Positions 47,759-56,661 of a stretch of DNA of 64,000 nt are shown here, in pieces. The stretch is from Marinactinospora thermotolerans DSM 45154 (lineage in GTDB: Bacteria; Actinomycetota; Actinomycetes; Streptosporangiales; Streptosporangiaceae): contig NZ_FUWS01000014.1 in NCBI RefSeq assembly GCF_900167435.1, forward strand, positions 52,355-116,354, given 5' to 3'. The position numbers and the translations under genes were made by a program. Under the pieces are notes generated by a model. It had not been told where the DNA came from, searched no databases, and worked only from the letters and a program-made list of their open reading frames with translations. Positions within the stretch are counted from its first letter, which is position 1. Each line of letters starts with the position of its first letter.

Positions 47759-48868
47759 GTGCAGGCGTCGACCTACCGAAGGATGTCCACGATCGCGCTG
47801 GCCGGCGCGGTCGCGCTGGCGACGGGGTGCGGCAGCGACAACGCCGTCCGCGGCACCGCTCCGGTTCCGGTCCCCGCCGACCTGGAGTGTCTGTCCGGCA
47901 GCATCTCCGGCGCGGGATCCAGCGCGCAGGAGAACGCGATGCAGGTGTGGATCGCCGGCTACCAGACCGCCTGCCAGGACTCGCTGGTGTTCTACGACGC
48001 GATCGGCTCGGGCGGCGGGCGCAGCCAGTTCATCGACGGCGCCGTGGACTTCGCCGGCTCCGACGCCGCGCTGGACCCCGAGGAGACCGAGGAGGCCAGG
48101 GCGCGCTGCCACGGGTCCGACCCGATCAACATCCCGGCCTACGTGGTGCCGATCGCCGTGGTGTTCCATCTGGAGGGCGTGGACTCCCTCGACCTGACCC
48201 CGCAGACCATCGCGCGGATCTTCGGGCAGGAGATCACCCACTGGGACGACCCGGCCATCGCCGAGACCAACCCCGGCGTGGACCTGCCGCACACGCCGAT
48301 CACCCCGGTCAGCCGCTCCGACGAGTCCGGCACCACCGAGAACTTCACCGCCTATCTGGCCGCCGCGGCCGGTGACGCCTGGCCGCACGAGGCCGACGGG
48401 CAGTGGCCGATCCCCGCGGCCGAGGCCGGGCAGGGCAACAGCGGCGTCGCCCAGGCCGTCGAGGGCGGCAACGGGACGATCGGCTACGTCGAGGCCTCCC
48501 ACGTCGGGCACATGTCCACGGTGCGGGTCGGGGTCGGTGGCGAGTTCGTGGAGCTGTCCCCGGAATCGGCCGCGGCCGTCGTGGCCTCCTCCCCCGAACG
48601 CGAGGGCGGCCCCGAACACGACCACGCCCTCGAACTCGACTACGGCACCACCGAGGCGGGCACCTACCCGATCGTCCTGGTGAGCTACGAGATCGCCTGC
48701 ATGGAGTACGCCGACGAGAACGAGGCGGCGGGCGTCACCGCCTTCCTCGACTACGTGATCAGCGAGGAGGGCCAGCAGGCCGCCTCCGACGAGACCGGGT
48801 CGGCGCCGTTGTCGGAGGAGATGCGGACCAAGCTCCAGGAGTCCATCGACGCGATCGGCGTGGCCTGA
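47759..48868 (+). CDS. PstS-like phosphate-binding lipoprotein
   Basis: 369-aa periplasmic-binding-type lipoprotein of the ABC phosphate importer. The signal peptide is STIALAGAVALATGC, the Cys at the end being the lipidation site. Phosphate-contact motifs are SGAGSSAQ, GSGGGRSQFIDGAVDFAGSDA and SRSDESGTTENF. GTG 47759 chosen: it follows GAGGGGG and gives a normal signal peptide. No pstC, pstA or pstB follows; a terminator stands directly behind it. It is either a second, orphan PstS or a scavenging protein sharing a permease encoded elsewhere. Confidence 0.9.
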   Translation: MQASTYRRMSTIALAGAVALATGCGSDNAVRGTAPVPVPADLECLSGSISGAGSSAQENAMQVWIAGYQTACQDSLVFYDAIGSGGGRSQFIDGAVDFAGSDAALDPEETEEARARCHGSDPINIPAYVVPIAVVFHLEGVDSLDLTPQTIARIFGQEITHWDDPAIAETNPGVDLPHTPITPVSRSDESGTTENFTAYLAAAAGDAWPHEADGQWPIPAAEAGQGNSGVAQAVEGGNGTIGYVEASHVGHMSTVRVGVGGEFVELSPESAAAVVASSPEREGGPEHDHALELDYGTTEAGTYPIVLVSYEIACMEYADENEAAGVTAFLDYVISEEGQQAASDETGSAPLSEEMRTKLQESIDAIGVA

Positions 48869-48876
48869 CACCGCCT

Positions 48877-48903
48877 CCGCCCGCCGCCCATGGCGGCGGG
48901 CGG
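48877..48903 (+). terminator. terminator of the pstS-like gene
   Basis: 12-bp perfect stem CCGCCCGCCGCC / GGCGGCGGGCGG with 3-nt loop, followed by GTTTA, 8 nt after the stop. Confidence 0.8.
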
Positions 48904-48974
48904 GTTTACCCCCGTGTCCGCGGGATAGCCGTGGGATGGATCGCGACGGACACGAAGAGACGGGGGTGTGCGGC

Positions 48975-49823
48975 ATGACGCAGCCGGACGCGCAGAGCCA
49001 GCCCTATCCCGGGCGGACCGGGCCGATGACGCCCGAACCACGCGACGAGATGCGCGACTATGAGGGGCGGGGCCTGCTCTCCGGGAAAAAGGCGCTGATC
49101 AGCGGCGGCGACTCCGGGATCGGGCGCGCGGTGGCGATCGCCTTCGCCAAGGAGGGCGCCGACGTCGCGATCGCCTACCTGGAGGAGCACGAGGACGCCC
49201 GGCGCACCGCGGAACTGGTGGAGCAGGCCGGCGCGCGCTGCCTGCCCATCCCGGGGGACCTCGGCGACGAGGCACACTGCGCGGACGTGGTGGCGCGCGC
49301 GGTCGCCGAGTTCGGCGGGCTCGACATCGTGGTGGCCCACCACGGCACCCAGGCCCCGGTGGAGGATTTCGCGAAGCTGAGCACCCAACAGCTGACCCGC
49401 ACCTACCAGGTCAACGTGTTCGGGGTGTTCTGGCTGCTGCGGGAGGCGGTCCCGCACCTGCCCGAGGGCGGCTCGGTCATCATCACCGGATCGGTCAACG
49501 GCCTGCGCGGCAACAAGAGCCTGATCGACTACGCCACCTCCAAGGCCGCGGTGATGAACCTGACGTACTGCCTGGCCCAGCACTACACGGACAAGGGGAT
49601 CCGGTTCAACTGCGTCGCCCCCGGCCCGGTGTGGACACCGCTGATCCCGGCGACGTTGCCGGAGGAGAAGGTCGAGGGGTTCGGACAGCAGGCCCCGATG
49701 GGCCGGGCCGCGGACCCCGACGAGATCGCCCCCTCCTACGTGTTCTTCGCCAGCGGCCGGCTGTCGTCCTACTACACGGGCGAGGTGCTGGCGCCCATCG
49801 GCGGGGAGATCCAGTCGAGCTGA
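48975..49823 (+). CDS. SDR-family oxidoreductase (YhdF/YghA-like)
   Basis: 282-aa short-chain dehydrogenase with the N-terminal extension (QSQPYPGRTGPMTPEP, GLLSGKKALISGGDSGIGRAV) typical of the general-stress YhdF/YghA/GsiB-type group. Cofactor motif SGGDSGIG; catalytic Ser in IITGSVNGL, and YATSK (Tyr and Lys). ATG 48975 preferred because GGGGGTG lies 6 nt upstream; ATG 48936 is possible. Substrate unknown. The subgroup is often stress-induced, in keeping with the stress-signalling operon nearby. Confidence 0.88.
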   Translation: MTQPDAQSQPYPGRTGPMTPEPRDEMRDYEGRGLLSGKKALISGGDSGIGRAVAIAFAKEGADVAIAYLEEHEDARRTAELVEQAGARCLPIPGDLGDEAHCADVVARAVAEFGGLDIVVAHHGTQAPVEDFAKLSTQQLTRTYQVNVFGVFWLLREAVPHLPEGGSVIITGSVNGLRGNKSLIDYATSKAAVMNLTYCLAQHYTDKGIRFNCVAPGPVWTPLIPATLPEEKVEGFGQQAPMGRAADPDEIAPSYVFFASGRLSSYYTGEVLAPIGGEIQSS

Positions 49824-49830
49824 CGTCGCG

Positions 49831-49867
49831 CGCGGCGCCCGGAAAACCCGTTTGAGCGGGCGCCGCG
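49831..49867 (+). terminator. terminator of the SDR gene
   Basis: CGCGGCGCCCG / CGGGCGCCGCG, 11-bp perfect stem with a 15-nt loop, starting 8 nt after the stop. Confidence 0.7.
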
Positions 49868-49904
49868 TGGCGTTAGGGTCGGGCCGACGAGAGGACCGAT
49901 CCAC

Positions 49905-50741
49905 ATGACCACTCCCGCCTGGACCCCCGAGCCCCCCGCCGCCGAGCCGGCCGAGGTGCGCCGCCGCCACGCCGCCAACCGGGTCGCCTGGAACGAGGCC
50001 GCGCAACGCTACAGCGAGGGGCTGCCCGAGGCCATCGCCGAGCTGCGTGCCGGACGGTCGTCGGTCCACCCCGTCGAACGCGCCGCGCTGGGCGATCTCG
50101 CCCCGTGGTGCCGGCGCGCGATCCACCTGCAGTGCGCGTCGGGGCGCGACACCCTGTCGCTGCTGCTGGAGGGGGCGCAGGAGGTCGTCGGGGTGGACAT
50201 CTCCGAGGTCCAGGTGGCCAACGCGCGGGCCACGGCCGCCGCGATCGGCGCGCCCGCCCGGTTCCATCACTGTGATGTGCTGGACACCCCGCACTCGCTG
50301 GACGGCACCGCCGACCTCGTCTACACGGGACGCGGCGCGCTGTGCTGGATCCACGATCTGGCCGCGTGGGCGCACGTCGTCGCCCGGTTGCTGCGCCCCG
50401 GCGGGGTGGTGTCGGTGTTCGACGACCATCCCGCGGGATGGCTGTTCGACCAGGACGCGGCCGAGCCCGTCGCCTCCGGCGTCGACTACTTCGGTCACGC
50501 TGAGAGCAACGTCGGCTGGCCGACGACCTACATCGGCGAACTCGACGTGCCGCCCTCGACCAAGCATGAACGGCTGTGGCCGATCGGCGATGTCGTGCAG
50601 GCGCTGATCGACGCGGGGCTGACCATCACCCGTCTGGAGGAGCGCCCCGACGAGTACTGGACCGTCTTTCCCGCCATGCCCGAGGAGCTCCGCCGCAGGA
50701 TACCGATGACCTTCCTGCTGCACGCGCGCCGGCCCGCCTGA
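49905..50741 (+). CDS. class I SAM-dependent methyltransferase
   Basis: 278 aa. SAM-binding motif I is degenerate (IHLQCASGRDTLSLL), followed by VVGVDISEVQVANARA (motif II) and HHCDVLD. The C-terminal half includes DDHPAGWLFD and a long GxxYF-type loop. Proteins of this shape are widespread in actinobacteria and annotated only as methyltransferases. ATG 49905 follows GAGAGGA. It converges on the stress operon with a 23-bp gap. Substrate unknown. Confidence 0.8.
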   Translation: MTTPAWTPEPPAAEPAEVRRRHAANRVAWNEAAQRYSEGLPEAIAELRAGRSSVHPVERAALGDLAPWCRRAIHLQCASGRDTLSLLLEGAQEVVGVDISEVQVANARATAAAIGAPARFHHCDVLDTPHSLDGTADLVYTGRGALCWIHDLAAWAHVVARLLRPGGVVSVFDDHPAGWLFDQDAAEPVASGVDYFGHAESNVGWPTTYIGELDVPPSTKHERLWPIGDVVQALIDAGLTITRLEERPDEYWTVFPAMPEELRRRIPMTFLLHARRPA

Positions 50742-50764
50742 GAGCGGCCGGGCCCGCGCCCCTC

Positions 50765-52318
50765 CTAATCGCGGAAGCGGGCGATGACCAGCGCGCTGTC
50801 GTCCTCCCTGCGCCCGAAGTGTCCCAGCACGCGGTCGCCGAACGCCTCCAGGTCCTCCCCCATGGACCTGGCCAGGCGGCCGAGGGCGTCGAGGTTGTCG
50901 TCGATGGGGACGGAACGGTCCTCGACCAGCCCGTCGGTGACCAGGAGCACCGCGCCGCCCGGCGGCAGCACGTGGGTCTCCTCGCGCGCCCGGTCCACCG
51001 GCGTGCCCAGGAGGACCCCGCCGGTGCCCGCGTAGGCGGCGGCCCCGTCGCCGACGAGCAGGGGCGGGATGTGGCCGGCGTTGGCGATCTCGATCCGTCG
51101 CGTCGCCGGATCGACCAGCACCAGGCACACCGTCGCGGTCTGGTCGGGGTAGTAGCGCGACAGCACCCGGTTGAGCCGGCTCAAGACGACGCCGGGGCGC
51201 TGGTCGTCGAGCACGCAGGCGCGCAGCGCGTGCCGCAGCTCGGCCATGACCGTGGCGGCGTACAGGGAGTGGCCCTGCACGTCGCCGATCGCGATGAGCA
51301 GGCGGTCCTCCAGCCACAGGACCTCGTAGAAGTCACCGCCGATCTCGACCTGGTCGTCGGCCGGCTCGTAGCGCACGGCGAGGTCCATTCCGGGGACCTG
51401 GGGCAGCCTGCGGGGCAGGAAGCTGTGCTGCAGGGTCAGCGCGATGGCGCGTTCCTCCAGGTAGGAGTGCAGGGTTCCGGCCGCGAGCGCGAGCGCCTCG
51501 GCGAGCTGGTGCATGACGTCCAGCTCGTCGGCGCCGCGTCCCGGCGTTCCCACCGCCACGCAGACCCGTACCCGCCCCTCCCCGCCGTGGGCGATCGCGG
51601 CCTGCACCGGGCCGGGGAGGCGGGCGCCGGCGCTCACCGCGGCCCACTGTTGCGCGGAGAATCTGACCAGACCGGTGGCGCCGCCCGCGATCCCGTCGAA
51701 CAACGCCGTGGCGTCACACTCGAAGGAGGCGGTGCTGGAGCCGCCGCCCGGGCGCGCGCCGACGACCCGGCCGTCGGGCGCCTCCAGGACGACGGCCACC
51801 TGGCCGAAGATCTCCCCCGCGGCGTTCACCGCGGTCGCGGTGAGCTCCTCGAAGGACCTGGCCGTGTTCATGGCCAGCGTGGTCCGGGTGAGCAGGGTGA
51901 GCAGCCCCGCCTTGTTCTCCGCCTTCAGCCGCGCCCGCGAATAGCGCAGGGCGGCGTCGACCGTGGCGAGGAACTCCTCCGGTTCGATCGGGTCGGTCAT
52001 GTAGACGTCGGCGCCCCTGGACAGTCCGTGGGCCCGGTCGGCGACGCTGATCGCCGAGGCCGAGACCTGGAGGACGGGAAGCGCGGCGGTCGCCGGATCG
52101 GCCTTGATCCGCTCGCACACCTCGAACCCGCTCATGTCGGGCAACCGGACGTCCAGGACCACCAGGTCGATCTCGCGCTCGGCGAGCTCCCGCAACGCCT
52201 CTCCCCCGCTACTCGCCTCCAAGACGGTATGCCCGCTGCGGCGCAGCCAAGTGGAGTACACGTAGCGTTTGGTCAGGGTGTCGTCCACCACCAGCACGGT
52301 GGCCGGTGCCTCGCTCAT
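50765..52318 (-). CDS. response regulator with GAF-like and SpoIIE/PP2C phosphatase domains
   Basis: 517 aa. Receiver domain (TVLVVDDTLTKRYV, acceptor Asp in VVLDVRLPDMSG), a GAF-like middle (LLTLLTRTTLAMNTARSFEEL) and a PP2C/RsbU-type phosphatase (GGDFYEV, GDVQGHS, LVTDGLVEDR, DDSALVIARF). It probably dephosphorylates an anti-sigma antagonist of the STAS type when its receiver is phosphorylated. It is last in the six-gene operon, 15 nt after the histidine kinase, its likely phosphodonor. Confidence 0.9.
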   Translation of the reverse strand: MSEAPATVLVVDDTLTKRYVYSTWLRRSGHTVLEASSGGEALRELAEREIDLVVLDVRLPDMSGFEVCERIKADPATAALPVLQVSASAISVADRAHGLSRGADVYMTDPIEPEEFLATVDAALRYSRARLKAENKAGLLTLLTRTTLAMNTARSFEELTATAVNAAGEIFGQVAVVLEAPDGRVVGARPGGGSSTASFECDATALFDGIAGGATGLVRFSAQQWAAVSAGARLPGPVQAAIAHGGEGRVRVCVAVGTPGRGADELDVMHQLAEALALAAGTLHSYLEERAIALTLQHSFLPRRLPQVPGMDLAVRYEPADDQVEIGGDFYEVLWLEDRLLIAIGDVQGHSLYAATVMAELRHALRACVLDDQRPGVVLSRLNRVLSRYYPDQTATVCLVLVDPATRRIEIANAGHIPPLLVGDGAAAYAGTGGVLLGTPVDRAREETHVLPPGGAVLLVTDGLVEDRSVPIDDNLDALGRLARSMGEDLEAFGDRVLGHFGRREDDSALVIARFRD

Positions 52319-52333
52319 CCTCTGCTCCTCGTG

Positions 52334-53721
52334 TCAACTGCCGCCCGTCGTCGCCTTCGACAAGGCGTCGGCGAGCGCCGCCCGGGACAGGTCGGTTGCG
52401 TCCACGACCGCTCGCACCGCCCCGCCGCCGGCGAGTTGCGCCGTCGGCAGGGAGGCCGGGGCGATGAGCACGACCGGGACACGGCCGCCCCCGTGTCGGC
52501 GCTCCAGCGCGCGCAGCACCAGACGGCTCCCGGTGGCCGGCTCGTGCAGGCGCAGGACGACGGCGTCGGGAGGGGCCAGGCGGATACGGCGCAGGGCCGC
52601 GTCGTCGTCCTCGGCCTCCTCCACCTCTTGGGCGGTCCCTTCCACCAGCTCCCGTAGGAGCGTGCGCGAGGCGGGGTCGTCGTCGACGAGGAGAACCCGT
52701 CGGACCAGGCCCGTGGGCGCGGCCTCGGGAAGGGGCGCCCGCGTCGCGGGCAGCCGGAGGCGTACCCGGGTGCCCTCCCCCGGGGTGCTGGTGAGGGACA
52801 GGTCGCCACCGAGCAGCCCGGCCAGCCGCCTGGCGTAGGCGAGGCCCAGCCCGGTGCCGCGCGCCCGATCGCCCTCGCCGGGCCGGCACGGGGCCTGGAA
52901 GAACTCCTCGAAGACCCGTTCCTGGTACTCGGCGGGGATCCCCACCCCGGTGTCGCAGACGGTGAAGACCAGCTCCTCCTCCCCTTCCGGCTCCACGGTG
53001 AGGCGGACCTCGCCCCGCTCGGTGAACTTCACCCCGTTGGACAGCAGGTTGCGCAGGATCCGCTCGAGCATCCGCTCGTCGGTGACGAAGAACCGCGGGG
53101 CCGCGTCCAGGTCCACCACCAGGCCGATCCCGGCCTCCTCGGCCAGCGGGCGCAGCCCCGCCCGCAGGTGCTGGAGGAAGGACGGGAGCTCCACGGTGGT
53201 GAGGACCGGTTCCATCCGCCCGGATTCGGCCTTGGCGTGGTCGAGGAGCTCGTTGACGAGCCCGAGGAGGGTCCGCGCCGAGTCGCGGATGAGCTCGACC
53301 TGGTAGCGCTGTTCGGCCGAGAGGGGCTCGGCCGCGGGATCCGCCAGCAGACCGGTCAGACCGATGACCGAGTTGAGGGGGGTGCGCAGCTCGTGGCTCA
53401 CCCCCGCCCAGAACCGGTCCTTGGCCTCGCCGACCTCGCGGAGCTGGGCGGACTTCTCGTCCAGTTCCGCGTACAGGGCGACCACCCCCCCCGGTTGGTC
53501 TCCTCCAGCTCCTGGGAGAGCTCGTTGTAGAGCGTGCGAGCCTCATGGAGGGCCGCCTCCAGCTCGGCGTTGGCCCTGCGCAGCTCGTCCCGCTGTCGGC
53601 GGGCCTCCTCCAGCTCGGCCTCCCGGGCCCTGCCGTCCCCTCCCACGCCGAGGCGGGACAGGCCGGCACGCACCATCGCCCCGATCCCGGGGCGCCGTGT
53701 GCCGTTGTCTCGTCCGCTCAC
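52334..53721 (-). pseudogene. hybrid histidine kinase split by a frameshift in a G8 tract
   Basis: The 5' part (53721 to about 53492) encodes MSGRDNGTRRPG and a coiled coil ending QELEETNR. The rest (from about 53485) continues in another frame as GVVALYAELDEKSAQLREV, H-box FWAGVSHELRTPLNS, N-box NLLSNGVKF, G1 CDTGVGIP, G2 GTGLGLAYARRL, and a C-terminal receiver-like domain. The frames would join with 6 or 9 G in the run at 53485-53492; eight are present. The receiver-like domain has VVLRLHEP where the acceptor Asp (VLDL) is expected. As written the gene is broken; a phase switch, a sequencing error or a GTG restart at 53485 are alternatives. Confidence 0.75.
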
Positions 53722-53791
53722 CGTGCCGTTTCCGTCCCTTCCACACCACCGTCCCGGCTCCCGCAGGCCCCACGCGGCTCCCCGTCGGGGC

Positions 53792-54814
53792 TCACATGTC
53801 CGGCTTCAGCACGAGAACGCACGAGTCGTCGCGGCGGATCCCCGCGTCGCGTAACAGGGTGGCGGCGATCACCAGGGGACTGTGCCTTCCCAGGCCGGCC
53901 GGGATGCCGGTGATCCTGCGGGAACTGAGCCCGTCGGAGTGCAGGACGACGGTCGAGTCCTGCGGCAGCTCGTAGGTGAACTCGCGCAGCGATCGGGCCT
54001 GGTGTCCGACGATACCCGGGATGGAGACCATGCTCTGCCAGCCCTCCGACGCCGCGACCCACCCCGAGATGTTGCCGAGGCCGGCGTAGGCGACAGACCG
54101 GGCGTCAAGGTCGATCCGGACGATTCCGGCGGCCCCGCCTCGCGTGGACCCGATGGCACGGTGGACGTCACCGAGCAGGCCCCTCGGTGTCGTCTCGTCG
54201 GACGCCTGGAACACCTCCAGGGCCGTGCGGGTCGCCAAGGCGGCGGCAGGGCCGTGGCCCAGACCATCGAAGACGACCGCCGTGAGGTGACCGTCACGTT
54301 CCTCGATGAGGTAGCCGTCACCGCAGACGGTCTCGCCGGAGATCGGGCGGGCCAGCCCGTCGGCCTGCCTCCGGAGGCGTCCGTCCTCCTTCGCGGTGAA
54401 GGCCGCGGCCAGGACCGTTCCGTGGCCGGGGCGGGAGTGGACGTCGAGTTCGTCGGCCATCCGGCCGATGGCCCCGAAACCGATGCCCAGCGTCCCGGTG
54501 GTGGAGTGGCCGTCGCGGCGGGACAGGTCGACACTGGCCATCCCCGGACCGCTGTCCACGGCGAGCAGGTCGATCACCGTCGGTCCCGCGTCACGGACAC
54601 GCAGCATGAGGACACCGTTCTCGGCGTGCTTGGCCAGATTCGAGGCGGCCTCGCTCACCGCGATGGCGACCTCGGCGGCGCGGTGTTCGCCGAGACCGGC
54701 CCGTTCGGCGAGTGTCCCGGCGGTTCTGCGCGCGGCCCCGACACTGCTCTCGTGGTCGATCGGGATCCACACGGCGCCGTCACCGGCCGGGCCCTGACTC
54801 GGGGAGGAGGTCAC
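53792..54814 (-). CDS. HATPase plus PP2C phosphatase (RsbX-like, stressosome feedback)
   Basis: 340 aa. N-terminal GHKL ATPase fold of the anti-sigma type (VSEAASNLAKHAENG, DSGPGMA, TLGIGFGAIGRM), then a PP2C domain (CGDGYLIEE, VFDGLGHGPAAA, LHSDGLSS, DDSCVLVL). In stressosome operons the phosphatase at this position (RsbX) resets phosphorylated RsbR/RsbS; here it carries an additional ATPase module. GTG 54814 chosen: it overlaps the RsbT stop (GTGA); upstream in-frame codons lie inside rsbT. Confidence 0.87.
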   Translation of the reverse strand: MTSSPSQGPAGDGAVWIPIDHESSVGAARRTAGTLAERAGLGEHRAAEVAIAVSEAASNLAKHAENGVLMLRVRDAGPTVIDLLAVDSGPGMASVDLSRRDGHSTTGTLGIGFGAIGRMADELDVHSRPGHGTVLAAAFTAKEDGRLRRQADGLARPISGETVCGDGYLIEERDGHLTAVVFDGLGHGPAAALATRTALEVFQASDETTPRGLLGDVHRAIGSTRGGAAGIVRIDLDARSVAYAGLGNISGWVAASEGWQSMVSIPGIVGHQARSLREFTYELPQDSTVVLHSDGLSSRRITGIPAGLGRHSPLVIAATLLRDAGIRRDDSCVLVLKPDM

Positions 54815-55230
54815 CTCGCCCACTTGGTCACGACCACTTTGGTCCCTTTGCCCACCTCGGTGAGGAGGTCGAACTCGTCGACCAGGCGCCGGGCGCCCCC
54901 CAGCCCCAGGCCGAGACCGTTTCCGCTGGTCCACCCGTCGGTGAGCGCCGTCTCCGGGTCGGGGATCCCGGGCCCTTGATCGCTGAAGGCGACCCGGACG
55001 CCGCTGCGCCGCTCCTGGACGAGCGTCTCGACCTGAGCCTTGCCACCGCCCCCGTGGACGAGGGTGTTACGGGCGAGTTCGCTGGCCGCGGTCACCAGTT
55101 TCGTCTGGTCGACCAGTGACAGACGGGCGGCGATGGCCGCCGACCTGACCACCTGGCGGACCCGGACCACATCGGCGTTGGAGGCGATGGCGACCTCCTC
55201 GCCGACGGCCGGGGCCCTGCCGGCGATCAT
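54811..55230 (-). CDS. rsbT: RsbT-type switch kinase
   Basis: 139-aa GHKL serine/threonine kinase of the stressosome. N box ASELARNTLVHGGGG, G1 FSDQGPGIPD, G2 NGLGLGLGGARRL. It phosphorylates the STAS proteins RsbR and RsbS and, once released, activates a downstream phosphatase. It overlaps RsbS (ATGA at 55230) and the following phosphatase. Length matches the family. Confidence 0.93.
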   Translation of the reverse strand: MIAGRAPAVGEEVAIASNADVVRVRQVVRSAAIAARLSLVDQTKLVTAASELARNTLVHGGGGKAQVETLVQERRSGVRVAFSDQGPGIPDPETALTDGWTSGNGLGLGLGGARRLVDEFDLLTEVGKGTKVVVTKWAR

Positions 55231-55616
55231 GCCTCCGCCCGTTTCCCGCTGGCCGGGTCCGTCCCCGCCGCCGACAGCAGTCTCATCCCCTTCTCCAGGT
55301 CCAGCGCCGTACGGATGCCGTCGAGGGTCAGTCCGAGCTCGACCAGGGTGATGGCGACGGCCGGCTGCATGCCGACCACGACCGTCTCGGCGTCGAGCAT
55401 CCGGGAGATCCCCGCGATCGTGGACAGCATGCGCCCGATGAAGGAGTCCACGAACTCCACCGCGGTGATGTCGATGATGACCCCACGCGCGCCGGTGGCG
55501 ACGATGCGCTCCGACAGGTCCTCCTGGAGGGCCATGACCGCCTGGTCGTCGAGGTCGACCTGGATGGAGACGAGCAGGATGTGGCCGACCTTGAGGATGG
55601 GCACCCGGGTGGTCAT
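55227..55616 (-). CDS. rsbS: RsbS-type STAS scaffold protein
   Basis: 129-aa single STAS domain: VPILKVGHILLVSIQVDL, GVIIDITAVEFVDSFIGR. The Ser of VDSFIGR is the conserved RsbT phosphorylation site. It is the core of the stressosome together with RsbR. ATG 55616 overlaps the rsbR stop by 1 nt. Confidence 0.93.
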   Translation of the reverse strand: MTTRVPILKVGHILLVSIQVDLDDQAVMALQEDLSERIVATGARGVIIDITAVEFVDSFIGRMLSTIAGISRMLDAETVVVGMQPAVAITLVELGLTLDGIRTALDLEKGMRLLSAAGTDPASGKRAEA

Positions 55617-56467
55617 CACTGGGTCTCCTCCGGCAAGCGGACGATCTCGACGCCGCTGCGGCGCAGGGCGTAGGCGAGCGCGTCGGCGAGGGACGCCTTG
55701 GTCACGATGTCGCTGAACTCGATGCCGAGCGTGACGATCGTGTGGGCGATCTGCGGCCTGATGCCGGAGATGACGCACTCGGCGCCCATGAGCCGCGCCG
55801 CGGCGACCGTCTTGATCAGGTGCTGGGCGACCTGGGTGTCCACGGCGGAGACCCCGGTGATGTCGATCACGGCGTACTCGGAGCCGGTCTCGACCAGGGT
55901 CTGGAGCATCTTCTCCATGACCACCTGGGTGCGGGCGGAGTCGAGGGTGCCCACGAGCGGAACCGCGACGACCCCCTCCCAGAGCTTGACCACGGGCGTG
56001 GACAGCTCCAGCAGCTGCTCGGCCTGGTCGATGATGACCTGTTCGCGGGCGTTGACGTAACTGTCGTAGGTGATCAGGGCGAGCTCGTCGACGAACCGGG
56101 AGAAGCCGAAGAAACGCTCCAGCGTCTCGTAGGCCGGGGCAGGGCCCAGCAGGGCGCGGACGACGTCCTTGATCGCGAACACGCTCGTCGCGGTCTCCGA
56201 CGGGCGGAAGTCCTGCCGGGCACGCCGCCGCGACAGCTCCTCCAGCAGGGCGCGGAGCTCACCCGTCGTGGTCTCGTCGGCTCCCTCGTCCATCGCCGCG
56301 ATCATGGCCTGGAGGAGTTCGGCGAGATCCTCGCGGATCTCCTCGGGTTCCAGGCTCCCGCGCAGGCACAGCGCCACCTCCCTGCTCCAGTCGTCCAGGA
56401 GCCGCTGCTTGTTCTCCCTGAGCAGACCGGCGATCTCGGGGTCGGCGAAGGTCGGGGGATGCGTCAC
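55616..56467 (-). CDS. rsbR: RsbR-type stressosome sensor
   Basis: 283 aa. The N-terminal about 150 residues form the non-haem globin-like RsbR sensor domain (ENKQRLLDDWSREV, YDSYVNAREQVI). The C-terminal STAS domain has PLVGTLDSART and ITGVSAVDTQVAQHL with the phosphorylatable Thr. GTG start at 56467. First gene of the operon; the 194-bp gap upstream should hold its promoter. Ligand of the sensor domain unknown. Confidence 0.92.
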   Translation of the reverse strand: MTHPPTFADPEIAGLLRENKQRLLDDWSREVALCLRGSLEPEEIREDLAELLQAMIAAMDEGADETTTGELRALLEELSRRRARQDFRPSETATSVFAIKDVVRALLGPAPAYETLERFFGFSRFVDELALITYDSYVNAREQVIIDQAEQLLELSTPVVKLWEGVVAVPLVGTLDSARTQVVMEKMLQTLVETGSEYAVIDITGVSAVDTQVAQHLIKTVAAARLMGAECVISGIRPQIAHTIVTLGIEFSDIVTKASLADALAYALRRSGVEIVRLPEETQ

Positions 56468-56661
56468 GGTACTCGTCTCTCAACTACCGGCGGGTATGGG
56501 ACGGCCCAGACGGGCGCGTCGGCCTCCTCGACGGGACGCGCGGCTCTCGGGCCACTCCGGGCGTGCCGTTGTTCGACAGCGCCAAGAGCCCAAAAGGGCC
56601 GAAACCATGGAACGGTCCATGGCACCCTAGCAGCCACCGCCGGCCCTCTTCCCGTCCCCCG

